A stretch of DNA of 64,000 nucleotides from a bacterium 210820-DFI.6.37 (GTDB lineage: Bacteria; Bacillota; Clostridia; Peptostreptococcales; Anaerovoracaceae), in NCBI GenBank assembly GCA_020558355.1, contig JAJCKG010000003.1:121300-185299 (forward strand). The letters run 5' to 3'. The notes beneath the pieces are model-generated. The model had not been told where the DNA came from and made no database searches. It saw only the letters and a program-made list of their open reading frames with translations. This document shows, in pieces, positions 53,731-61,712 of this stretch. The first letter of the stretch is position 1. Each line of letters begins with the position of its first letter. The position numbers and the translations under genes were made by a program.

Positions 53731-56700
53731 CTAATTCATATCCCTCCTTTCACGTCGGCGTCTCAATGAGTACCCGCATCCCGCGGCTCCCGCCATGAGC
53801 AGAAGCCCGCCAATGGTAAACAGCGTTGTTCCGTTTCCGCCTGTATTCGGCAGCTCATAGCCCGCGCTGTTGGTGACAGTAACAGTCAGCCCATCTTCAC
53901 TGATGGCGTAATCGGTAGTGGCAAGCTGAGCGATTGTGACTTTGCCACCCGCCACAGTCAGAACCACCGGGCCGCTGAGAAGATTGTAGCCTGGCGGCGC
54001 TTCTTTTTCTATCAGATAATAGGTGCCGTCAGGGATATGGGAAAAGGTGATTTTCCCCTCACTATCGCTGGTCAGCTCCGCCGCCTCGCTCTCAGCTGTT
54101 GTCCATCCGCCTGCAGTAGTGCCGCCTGTAACGTAATACGTTTTACACGTCCCTTCATCGGTCTGTGCCTCATAATACAGGCTAAACTTCGCGCCGGACA
54201 ACTTTTTATTTGGGTCTGCGGTGTCTGCCTTTACAATAGACAGATCCGGCAGCCCAGTATTGGTAAACTCTACCTTAGAGGTGGTGTCCGCCTTAGTCGT
54301 TCCATCTTCCTGTGCCTCTATCTTCCAGTACAGCTCGCCTGAAACCTTGCGATCTTCTCCTATGCCAAATTCATAGTTTTTATAGCTTTTTTCGCCAGCG
54401 TCAGTCAGTACCTTTTCCCTCGCCGTGGTGCCGTAAGCCCCATCGGCGGTTTCCGTAATCGTATATTTGGTTCCGGCAGGCAGGTTCTCGATCACCGCAA
54501 CCTGTCTATCAGACAGTGTGATCTTCCCGGTTCCTTCTGTTAGTGTGCCTGTTATTGCTTTTCCGTTTTCATCTGTTACAGGCGTCCGACCCGTTTCTCC
54601 ATTAATCTGATAAACCTTATATGTATAATCACCGGTCAGCGCCTTGTCCTGGGAGTCGGTCAGCTTTACAGTAAAGGTAAAGGTATCATTGCTCTTTTCC
54701 GGAGCCTTCTCAACGGTTTTGCTGATTTCCAGGTCCCCGCCCCCGCGCTTGTCAGTCACCTGAATGTAGGTGCTGCGGGAAAACAGGTTGTAAATATCGC
54801 CCTCTCTAGGGCCGTACTTGGTCAGGTCCGTGTAGTCTGCCCCATCCAGAAACTCTTCATCATTATAATCGGAGTCCTGATAGATTTTCAGAGACGCCCA
54901 GCCCTCATCGGTGTAGAGTCTTCTGGTATCCTCACCCGCTTGTGTTACCATTGCGGGCACCGTCTTCTTGTTCATATCTGCTTCCCGGTCTTTATTGAGG
55001 GAATAATTGAACAGCCTGTTAGTATCGGAAGCGGAATATTTCAGATATGTAAGCATAACCTCATTACTGCCATTCTTTTTCAATTCCCAGTTCGTCGTTG
55101 TATCATCAAGGTCAAACTGGAAGGTGCCAGCCTGTGCTGTATTCACCGCCAGCTTTGTGTAAATCCAGGTAAGTGTCCGATCAATATCCCCCTCGGTCGC
55201 AAAGGCTGCCAGTGTGGATACCACATAACCCGGACCCCGGGCCACCTTTACGCCGTCATCCGCAGTCCCCGCATTGGCGTAAATTGCGTCCTTCGTCACC
55301 AGAACCATGGATTCCGTATTGTTTATTTCATATCCATCCGGCGCGCTAATTTCTCTTACATAATACGTTCCTTCTGACAGATTAGTAAAGATCGCCGTTC
55401 CCTGCTCGCCGGCAAATTCATTATATGCCGTAGTCTCTACTTCCACCGGCTCGATCGTTGTATTATCCTGCGTAATGGATCCGTTATTTGGAGCAATATC
55501 ATAGTCCTTTCCCAGAGACACATTGTTTCCGCCCTCGTCCACATAGTAGACCTTGCCATCCTCTTCTTTTACCTTGTACAGGGCAAACTTAGCTCCGTTG
55601 ACTAATGTGCCATCCTCATCCAGCTTTTGAACCAACAGCCGGTTGTTGATATTAGGCACATTGATGTCCGCGCCGAAGGAGCGGGAAAAGCTGTGTATGC
55701 CGGTGGTTTGATCGGCATCAACCCGCTTTGTGTTCGCTACGGTGATCTTCTCCCAATCGGTTTCGCTGCTCCAGTAATAGGCGACGGTATACTTTGTATT
55801 TTCCTTTTCACTATCACCTAACATATAATAATAACTGTTTATATCGCCGGGCAGGTTAGTCAGATTCAGCTCCATGCCGCTGCCTCCCAGCTGAAACTCC
55901 ACGTCCCCGTAATCCTTGGCCGCCTTCGCTGTTTTGATGACCGCATTGATAAAGTCGTCCCCGCTTGCGTTATCATCCACCTGGGTAACCGTATAGCCAT
56001 CCAGGTCGCTTCCATAGACTGGTTTCCAGTTATTCTGCTTACTCAACTCGCCAGTGTTAGCCTCTCCTTCATATTTCAGCACCACCGCAAAGAGAGTTCC
56101 ATTTGTGGTGTCGTTATCAAAATCGTAGTAGGGCTGCTTAGAGTTATTGTTATCAACCATCTGGAGGGTATTAGGCGCTGTCACCAGCAGATTGGAGGAC
56201 GCCCATACTCCGGAACCATAAGTGTTATTACACGAAAGAAGCTTGTGATTGACGATCTCAAGATAAATTTCATCCGAAACCAGCCGGTAGCCCTCAGGAA
56301 CCTGAATCTCCCGCAGGATAAAGTGTGTCCCAAACAACTCCTCCAGTTCCTTCAAGGTGTAAGGCATCTTGTCCTCGTCCAAAAAGATCATCTGCCCAGC
56401 AGCATTAGTGGTTCCTGTGTAAAGCGCTTTTACTAAGGTCTTTCCGTCCGAGTCCACAATATCGCCGTAGGAATCGCTATTCTCACTCAGATTAAATCTG
56501 TAGTCCACAGGAAGGGAGACCGTTTTTCCATTCACCGTGTCAAGGTAGTGGTAATCATCATTTCCGTCCTTTTCCGCAGCATACACAGCGAAGGTTGCGC
56601 CTTCCACCTCTTCTCCATACTGGTCTACCTTGCATATCCCTGTGGAAGGAATCGCGGTCAGGTTGTATTTCAGGTCCAGATTGGAGTCTGTGTTGCCCCG

Positions 56701-58386
56701 CTCAAGATAGTAAAACTTCAGCGTGTGATAGGTATTGTCGGCAAAGGTATTGTCTGTCCAGCTGTCCGTATCCTCTGTATTCATGCCAGCCTCTTCAAAA
56801 GCCTTCTTAAGCGTTGTGGACGTTGTTTTTGTGCCGCCCTCGTTTGCAATGGTTACATTTCCCGATTGAAAATCAATGGATACACTGGTTCTGTCATGGA
56901 TCCCTCCCAGGTCGGCCACCAGGACATTGTCAATGAAGATCCACACATCATCGTCTCCCGCAAACTCAAAGGTTGTAGGCACGTTATGCCCGGAATCCGC
57001 ATAGCCCCCGGGGCGCTGCACGAACCGACTGGTCAGGGTCATGCCAAAATAGTGGTTGATGGCAGAATCTATAGACTCAAGGTCCGCCACCTCTGGCATT
57101 TTGTTAAACGGGAAAAACTGTCCGTCAGGGCTGGAGCCTCCATGTTTTACTCCCCAGTCTTCGTACAAGGTAACCTGATTGGTTTTCTCGTCCAGCTCGG
57201 CAAAATTCTCTTGACTGTTGTAATAGTAGTAACCTGCCTTATCCACCTGCAGCAAACCGCCCACATTGCGATGCACACTCCGATAAGCAGCAGAATCGCC
57301 GTCATAACTCGGGTCAAACAGGTATTTCAAAGACTCTTTCAGATTTACGTCATTTTCTACATTTCCCAGCGTAGAAGGCTCTGGCTTAAAAACATCCTCG
57401 TTTCCCGAAAGAGCCGGATAGCCGTCTTGCAAAGTAGATGCAACGATCCCCTGATAAGGAAGTCCTGCTTTTCCAGTCCAATTGTTCCAATTGCCGTTAG
57501 CGCTAGCGTCTTTTCTGAATTTCAGCGCATGATTTCCATTAATTCCGTTGAAAAAATGATTCGTATCGTCATTATTGTCTGGCTCATCCCTATTGGTAAT
57601 CCAATAATCGAACATGTTAATGACCGTACTGGATGGCGTTACCGCGTCCGTTACTGTTTTATAATTCCTGTAGTAAACATTGCTGCGGGCCGGTTCCAGC
57701 CCTGTAGTATCCTGGATCTGCACATACCAATTCTCGTCTACCTGAACATAGCTGGCAGGGGTCAGGTTGTCTTGGGCGTTATATGCGCTTGGCGCATAAG
57801 TAATCGGACAGTTTGCGGTATCTTCGGGATCAAAGGAGTACCCGTAGCTTCCATACGCCTCTTCAAAATAGGAGACAGGAAGCAGGTAGCTATTATCCTC
57901 CTGCCCCTGCAGTACATCCGTAATCTCACTACCTTCACCGTAACCAGCTGCCATATTATAGCTTTTCTCCGTGCTGTTCTCCGTGCTACCCCAGGCCCAC
58001 ATCCAAAGCCGGAACGCAGCTACCCCAGAGGACTCGTCATTTGCAAGCGGCTGAATTTCCTCCTCCGCGCTTTCCTCCGCAGCGGAGGACTTTTCAGAGG
58101 CTTCCGTCACGGAATTGGAGCCTTCATCGGAGGCGGCCGTTGCGGATGCGGACTTGGAAGTTCTCTCACTGGCCTCTGTCTCATTGGACGCGGTCTGATC
58201 CTGGCTGGCCTGGGCGCTTTCCGCCAGCTTTCCCGCTTCCAGTGTAATAGCCGGAAGAGTCAATGCGTAGATGGTACAGAATACTACCGCGCAGGCCAGA
58301 CAAGCTACAGCGATTAGCCATTTCTTCTTCTGCCTGCGGGCGCTTATATATTCTTTGACGGCCTTCGGCGCCATATTTGTTTTCAT
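53731..58386 (-). CDS. Large pilus tip adhesin with fibro-slime and SpaA domains
   Basis: A 1551-residue secreted protein. After a long signal region ending in TIYALTLPAITLE, a Ser/Ala/Glu-rich linker extends to about residue 115. A fibro-slime/PA14-like beta domain lies at about 440-530 (TFEFAGDDDVWIFIDNVLVA). SpaA/Cna-B domains follow at about 600-700, 925-1030, 1235-1345 and 1395-1490. The sorting signal is ELPNTGGNGTTLF near the end. Size, domain mix and first position among pilin genes indicate the tip adhesin. The ligand is unknown. Confidence 0.9.
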   Translation of the reverse strand: MKTNMAPKAVKEYISARRQKKKWLIAVACLACAVVFCTIYALTLPAITLEAGKLAESAQASQDQTASNETEASERTSKSASATAASDEGSNSVTEASEKSSAAEESAEEEIQPLANDESSGVAAFRLWMWAWGSTENSTEKSYNMAAGYGEGSEITDVLQGQEDNSYLLPVSYFEEAYGSYGYSFDPEDTANCPITYAPSAYNAQDNLTPASYVQVDENWYVQIQDTTGLEPARSNVYYRNYKTVTDAVTPSSTVINMFDYWITNRDEPDNNDDTNHFFNGINGNHALKFRKDASANGNWNNWTGKAGLPYQGIVASTLQDGYPALSGNEDVFKPEPSTLGNVENDVNLKESLKYLFDPSYDGDSAAYRSVHRNVGGLLQVDKAGYYYYNSQENFAELDEKTNQVTLYEDWGVKHGGSSPDGQFFPFNKMPEVADLESIDSAINHYFGMTLTSRFVQRPGGYADSGHNVPTTFEFAGDDDVWIFIDNVLVADLGGIHDRTSVSIDFQSGNVTIANEGGTKTTSTTLKKAFEEAGMNTEDTDSWTDNTFADNTYHTLKFYYLERGNTDSNLDLKYNLTAIPSTGICKVDQYGEEVEGATFAVYAAEKDGNDDYHYLDTVNGKTVSLPVDYRFNLSENSDSYGDIVDSDGKTLVKALYTGTTNAAGQMIFLDEDKMPYTLKELEELFGTHFILREIQVPEGYRLVSDEIYLEIVNHKLLSCNNTYGSGVWASSNLLVTAPNTLQMVDNNNSKQPYYDFDNDTTNGTLFAVVLKYEGEANTGELSKQNNWKPVYGSDLDGYTVTQVDDNASGDDFINAVIKTAKAAKDYGDVEFQLGGSGMELNLTNLPGDINSYYYMLGDSEKENTKYTVAYYWSSETDWEKITVANTKRVDADQTTGIHSFSRSFGADINVPNINNRLLVQKLDEDGTLVNGAKFALYKVKEEDGKVYYVDEGGNNVSLGKDYDIAPNNGSITQDNTTIEPVEVETTAYNEFAGEQGTAIFTNLSEGTYYVREISAPDGYEINNTESMVLVTKDAIYANAGTADDGVKVARGPGYVVSTLAAFATEGDIDRTLTWIYTKLAVNTAQAGTFQFDLDDTTTNWELKKNGSNEVMLTYLKYSASDTNRLFNYSLNKDREADMNKKTVPAMVTQAGEDTRRLYTDEGWASLKIYQDSDYNDEEFLDGADYTDLTKYGPREGDIYNLFSRSTYIQVTDKRGGGDLEISKTVEKAPEKSNDTFTFTVKLTDSQDKALTGDYTYKVYQINGETGRTPVTDENGKAITGTLTEGTGKITLSDRQVAVIENLPAGTKYTITETADGAYGTTAREKVLTDAGEKSYKNYEFGIGEDRKVSGELYWKIEAQEDGTTKADTTSKVEFTNTGLPDLSIVKADTADPNKKLSGAKFSLYYEAQTDEGTCKTYYVTGGTTAGGWTTAESEAAELTSDSEGKITFSHIPDGTYYLIEKEAPPGYNLLSGPVVLTVAGGKVTIAQLATTDYAISEDGLTVTVTNSAGYELPNTGGNGTTLFTIGGLLLMAGAAGCGYSLRRRRERRDMN

Positions 58387-58407
58387 ATCAATTCACCAAC
58401 CTTCCGT

Positions 58408-59058
58408 TTATTGCACAACTCCAAATCCGGACAAAGGCCAGATTCGGAATACGATCTTTCCTACAATCTGTTCATCAGAAACACAGCCTACCGATTTGCT
58501 GCGGGAATCCACCGAAACCGAACGGTGATCTCCCATTACAAAAATTCTGCCATCGGGCACCTGGTAGGGCAGGTCAATCTCACATTCTCCCAAAGCCTTC
58601 TCCGTTAAATACGGTTCCTCCAGCAGCCTGCCGTCCACATAGACGTTTCCTTCCTTGTCAATGTCTACCCATTGACCGGGCCCTGCTATATACCGTTTGA
58701 CCAGCAGCTTGTTCCCATAGTAAAAGCTGATTAAATCTCCCTGCTCAAACTCGCTGGTTCTGACAGAGGCCACCATGTCACCCTGGGTCAGTGTTGGATT
58801 CATAGAACTGCCATAAATCTGCAGCACCGGCATAACAAATACAGATATCAGGACCGCAACGGCAGCCACAACCACAAGCGAAAAGACCGTACTGCGCAGG
58901 ACTTTCATGTAGCGCCTGACCGCAAGCACCCGGTCCAGTTCCTTTCGAACCTGCTCAGCGGTCGGTCTTTCGCCAGAAAAGACGGGCTTTTTCGTTGAAA
59001 AGCGCATCTGCCATATGCGGTCAAATGGGTTTTGTATCCCGCGCTTTTTTCCGCTCAT
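58408..59058 (-). CDS. Type I signal peptidase of the pilus operon (SipA-like)
   Basis: A 216-residue membrane serine protease. The hydrophobic anchor is at about residues 58-80, the catalytic Ser lies in YGSSMNPTLTQGD and the general-base Lys in LLVKRYIAGPGQW. GDHRSVSVDSR is box E. It is longer at the N-terminus than housekeeping SipS. Dedicated signal peptidases help assemble pili in several Gram-positive operons. Its ATG overlaps the upstream gene by four bases. Confidence 0.92.
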   Translation of the reverse strand: MSGKKRGIQNPFDRIWQMRFSTKKPVFSGERPTAEQVRKELDRVLAVRRYMKVLRSTVFSLVVVAAVAVLISVFVMPVLQIYGSSMNPTLTQGDMVASVRTSEFEQGDLISFYYGNKLLVKRYIAGPGQWVDIDKEGNVYVDGRLLEEPYLTEKALGECEIDLPYQVPDGRIFVMGDHRSVSVDSRSKSVGCVSDEQIVGKIVFRIWPLSGFGVVQ

Positions 59059-59321
59059 TCTTTATCACCGCGTTCCCGCGTCATACGCTGTATATTTTCA
59101 AGGTATTGCCGGACCGCCCGGTCCGCAGCGTCAAACACGCCGTTTAATTTCAGTGCAGCCTCCGCCAGTGTCCCCGCCTGATCAATGGCGATCCGGCGGT
59201 CAGCGAGAGCCTTTTGCGTTTCTTCCAGGCTTTGCTTTAATTTTTCGTTTTCTTCCATCTGCGCCAGAAGCATTTCCAGCAGCTCCGCTCGGTTCAAGCG
59301 TCTCAAGTCCTTGTCCGTCAT
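59055..59321 (-). CDS. Small coiled-coil protein heading the pilus operon
   Basis: An 88-residue acidic protein (MTDKDLRRLNRAELLEMLLAQ, then a coiled coil ENEKLKQSLEETQKAL and NGVFDAADRAVRQYLENIQ). Homologues in Lachnospiraceae precede signal peptidases of pilus operons and are often mislabelled as DNA repair proteins. Function unknown, possibly regulatory or scaffolding. The ATG at 59321 follows GGAGG by five bases; the longer frame starts from TTG. Confidence 0.75.
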   Translation of the reverse strand: MTDKDLRRLNRAELLEMLLAQMEENEKLKQSLEETQKALADRRIAIDQAGTLAEAALKLNGVFDAADRAVRQYLENIQRMTRERGDKE

Positions 59322-59357
59322 GTAACCTCCACTCAATGCTCGTACATAAAATAAAAA

Positions 59358-59382
59358 GAGTAGCCGCGGCTTCCGTCTACTC
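59358..59382 (-). terminator. Leader terminator before the pilus operon
   Basis: GAGTAG and CTACTC enclose a 13-base GC-rich loop and are followed by TTTTTATTTT on the minus strand. It lies between the repeat region and the first pilus gene, so transcripts coming from the recombinase side must read through it. Confidence 0.8.
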
Positions 59383-59464
59383 CGATTGTCTCCTCAGCAA
59401 CACCACGAAAAAAATTTCCTGTCCTTATATGGCCCGACTACATATCCATGATGACTGCAAAAGC

Positions 59465-59523
59465 ACATAATATCCATTATGTGATATTGCGGAAAACCCG
59501 CTCCAACATAATATCCATTATGT
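59465..59523 (+). repeat. Recombination-site-like repeats, two direct copies
   Basis: ACATAATATCCATTATGT occurs at 59465-59482 and 59506-59523 in the same orientation. Each copy has 7-base arms around the asymmetric core ATCC. The 23 bases between them form a GCGG/CCGC hairpin. A degenerate copy lies at about 59439-59453. Confidence 0.75.
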
Positions 59524-59807
59524 AGTTTATATTCTAAAATGGCGCAGGCCATTGCGCGACCCCCATAAATTTTCAGGCACAAAAATCCACATCCTCTTCC
59601 TGATTTTAGAAAAATTAGATATGAGGGTGTTGTTGCGCTGCCTGCGTATTCTTTTCTTATTTTTTTTAGAATCCGCTAAGCTATTTTTACGTCTTTTTTT
59701 GAAAGCGCTTTCTTTTCCGCAAAGAGCTCTTGCTTTTCGACATTTTCTGTGGTATCGTATTTTATGTAAATAGAATAAATATACTCGACAACAGGTCAGG
59801 TTTCACT

Positions 59808-59825
59808 ACATAATGGATATTATGT
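59808..59825 (-). repeat. Recombination-site-like repeat, inverted copy
   Basis: The exact complement of the copies at 59465 and 59506, located 18 bases from the recombinase stop. With 59506-59523 it bounds a 284-base segment (59524-59807) that would invert on recombination. That segment has AT-rich promoter-like stretches in both directions and no gene. Confidence 0.75.
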
Positions 59826-59842
59826 GGTATTTTTTTTGCCCG

Positions 59843-60682
59843 TTATACGACCAGACCCAGCCGATCCAGCTGACGGCGGTGTTCGCTGCCGGTGGTCATA
59901 ATGTAAATTCGAGTCGTGCCGATGCTGCTGTGTCCCAGGATATCCGCCAGCTTTGCGATATCTTTCTCAAGCCTGTAAAACGCGCGGGCAAACAGCTTGC
60001 GCAGATTGTGCGGAAAAACCTTGCTCGCTTCCACCCCCGCCTTGCCGCAGAGTCGTTTCATCCTCGCCCAGATATTGCTCCGATTCAGAGGCCTGCCGCT
60101 CCTAGTGATGAAAACAGCTCCATTTCTGACGCTGTTCCTCTTAATGTATTTCTGCAGCAGCTTTCTCAGCTTGCCTGGAATCAGGATGGTTCGGATCTTT
60201 CCTTTGCAGTGAATCTCGACCTGTCCCTTTTCCACCGCTTCCACGGTAAAATACTGAAGCTCCGAAACCCGTATGCCCGTGCCGCAGATAGTTTCCATAA
60301 CCATTCTGAGCTGCGGCTGGTCCTTTGCCGCGTTTAGCAGGCGCATGTACTCCTCTTTGGTCAGCTGTTTTTCCTCCGCGCAGTAGGTCTGCCGCTGAGT
60401 TTTCAGGCTTTTCACTTTACAGTTGTCTAGTCCGAGAAAGCTAAACAGGCTGTTAAGACTGGCCAGCATGGAATTGATGGAGCGAACTGCGTAGCCTTTT
60501 TCCACAAGCAACTCTTTCCAGGCTAAAACCTGTCCCTTTGTCACTTCCTTCTCCCCTGTGAAAGCAAAAAAAGCCCGGGTGTCCCTGAGATACTTTTCCA
60601 CAGTTGCCGCGCTTTTTTCCTCCTGGGTCAGATAATTGCGAAATCGATTCAGGTCCTGTAGGTTTAATCTTTTGTTCTTCAT
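59843..60682 (-). CDS. Tyrosine recombinase next to the pilus switch region
   Basis: A 279-residue XerC/D-like recombinase. The core-binding domain (LNRFRNYLTQEEKSAATVEKYL) is followed by the catalytic residues in GTGIRVSELQYF (Arg), FPHNLRKLFARAFY (HxxR) and GHSSIGTTRIYIM (His and Tyr). It lacks an arm-binding domain, unlike phage integrases, and resembles invertases of the FimB/Mpi/RecV kind. AGGAGGG precedes the ATG. A likely promoter TGTAAA-N17-TACAAT lies about 25-70 bases upstream. Confidence 0.92.
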   Translation of the reverse strand: MKNKRLNLQDLNRFRNYLTQEEKSAATVEKYLRDTRAFFAFTGEKEVTKGQVLAWKELLVEKGYAVRSINSMLASLNSLFSFLGLDNCKVKSLKTQRQTYCAEEKQLTKEEYMRLLNAAKDQPQLRMVMETICGTGIRVSELQYFTVEAVEKGQVEIHCKGKIRTILIPGKLRKLLQKYIKRNSVRNGAVFITRSGRPLNRSNIWARMKRLCGKAGVEASKVFPHNLRKLFARAFYRLEKDIAKLADILGHSSIGTTRIYIMTTGSEHRRQLDRLGLVV

Positions 60683-60783
60683 TTCTATCGCCCTCCTGTG
60701 TAATTGATAGAATCAATGCTCTTATTGTATCCAATCTATAAAATCTTTTACACGATTCTTCCAAGGAGAAACACAGAACACAC

Positions 60784-60818
60784 AAAAATCCGGCAGCCTG
60801 TATGACTGCCGGATTTTT
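60784..60818. terminator. Terminator between decarboxylase operon and recombinase
   Basis: AAAAATCCGGCAG and CTGCCGGATTTTT form a 13 bp stem with a 9-base loop. It isolates the decarboxylase operon from the recombinase downstream of it on the same strand. Confidence 0.95.
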
Positions 60819-60856
60819 ATTTTCAAGTTTTAATAATCCTCGTTTTTCGCAAAGCT

Positions 60857-61249
60857 CTATTTCAGCGTAACCAGAACATCTCCCGCGTTTACGGAAGCTC
60901 CCTTTGTCGCAGGGACTGTATCAACGGTTCCCGCCGCAGGCGCCATGATCTCATTTTCCATCTTCATGGCTTCCAGAATGATGAGAACATCTCCCGCGTT
61001 TACAGCCTGACCCGGTGTAACCTTGACTTCCAGAACAGTTCCCGGCATCGGCGCGCTTACGGAGTTCGCGCCTGCTGATGGTGCCGGTGCCGCCTTAGGA
61101 GCCGCTGGCGCTGGAGCCGGTGCCGCCGCAGGGGCAGGGGCTGCTGCCGGAGCTGGTGCTGGCGCTGGAGCCGCGGATGGCGCTCCGCCGGCTTCTTCTA
61201 CTTCTACTGCATATGTCGTTCCGTTTACAGTTATATTATACTTTTTCAT
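60857..61249 (-). CDS. Biotin carboxyl carrier (gamma) subunit of acyl-CoA decarboxylase
   Basis: A 130-residue protein with an N-terminal beta strand region (KYNITVNGTTYAVEVEE), an Ala/Pro-rich flexible linker (about residues 22-60) and a biotinyl domain with EAMKMENEI, in which the lysine is biotinylated. It shuttles CO2 between the carboxyltransferase and the membrane decarboxylase. Last gene of the operon, followed by a terminator. Confidence 0.95.
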   Translation of the reverse strand: MKKYNITVNGTTYAVEVEEAGGAPSAAPAPAPAPAAAPAPAAAPAPAPAAPKAAPAPSAGANSVSAPMPGTVLEVKVTPGQAVNAGDVLIILEAMKMENEIMAPAAGTVDTVPATKGASVNAGDVLVTLK

Positions 61250-61289
61250 TTTCGTTTACTCTTCCTTTCCTGGTATATAGAATGCTTCC

Positions 61290-61700
61290 CTAAAACTTTC
61301 TGCTGTCGATGCAGTCCGCGCGTCCCGCGTCGCCCCAGGCCGTTGTGTCACCTGAGATCCTTCGTATCTTCCGAACCACCAGATTGTTTGCGGAGCCGCC
61401 TTCATAGGCCGCGATAGCGGCGGATATGACCGCGATCAAGGTATCATCCGCGGCGGCTGCCGTTACTGTCTCTGGCGCTGAGGGCGCGGCGGCGGCATCC
61501 GTCGTCTGCGGCGCCTTTTCTCCTTTGTTAGGACGATAAGTAAATTTTGTCATAACCGCGATACATCCCCAAAGCAGGATAAGGACCAGAAATGTGATGC
61601 CCATACCCATCAGGGTTGTAATACCGGCTCCCGCCAGTTTTTCACCCATTGACAGGCTATGTATCGTATCGGGGTTCGCGAATTGTTCCATTAAGCTCAT
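61290..61700 (-). CDS. OadG/MmdD-type small membrane subunit
   Basis: A 136-residue protein with one membrane helix (LAGAGITTLMGMGITFLVLILLWG, split at about residues 22-46), an Ala-rich linker and a C-terminal NLVVRKIRRISGDTTAW segment typical of the delta subunit. It stabilises the decarboxylase complex at the membrane. It follows the alpha subunit by 12 bases. Confidence 0.9.
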   Translation of the reverse strand: MSLMEQFANPDTIHSLSMGEKLAGAGITTLMGMGITFLVLILLWGCIAVMTKFTYRPNKGEKAPQTTDAAAAPSAPETVTAAAADDTLIAVISAAIAAYEGGSANNLVVRKIRRISGDTTAWGDAGRADCIDSRKF

Positions 61701-61712
61701 TTATGCCACCTC

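Noticed and set aside
56548..58317. A 589-codon open frame on the plus strand
   Set aside because: Antisense to the tip-adhesin gene, with no recognisable domain and composition typical of a shadow frame.
59394..59582. A 62-codon minus-strand frame across the recombination-site repeats
   Set aside because: It covers the palindromic repeats, has no ribosome-binding site and no protein-like pattern.
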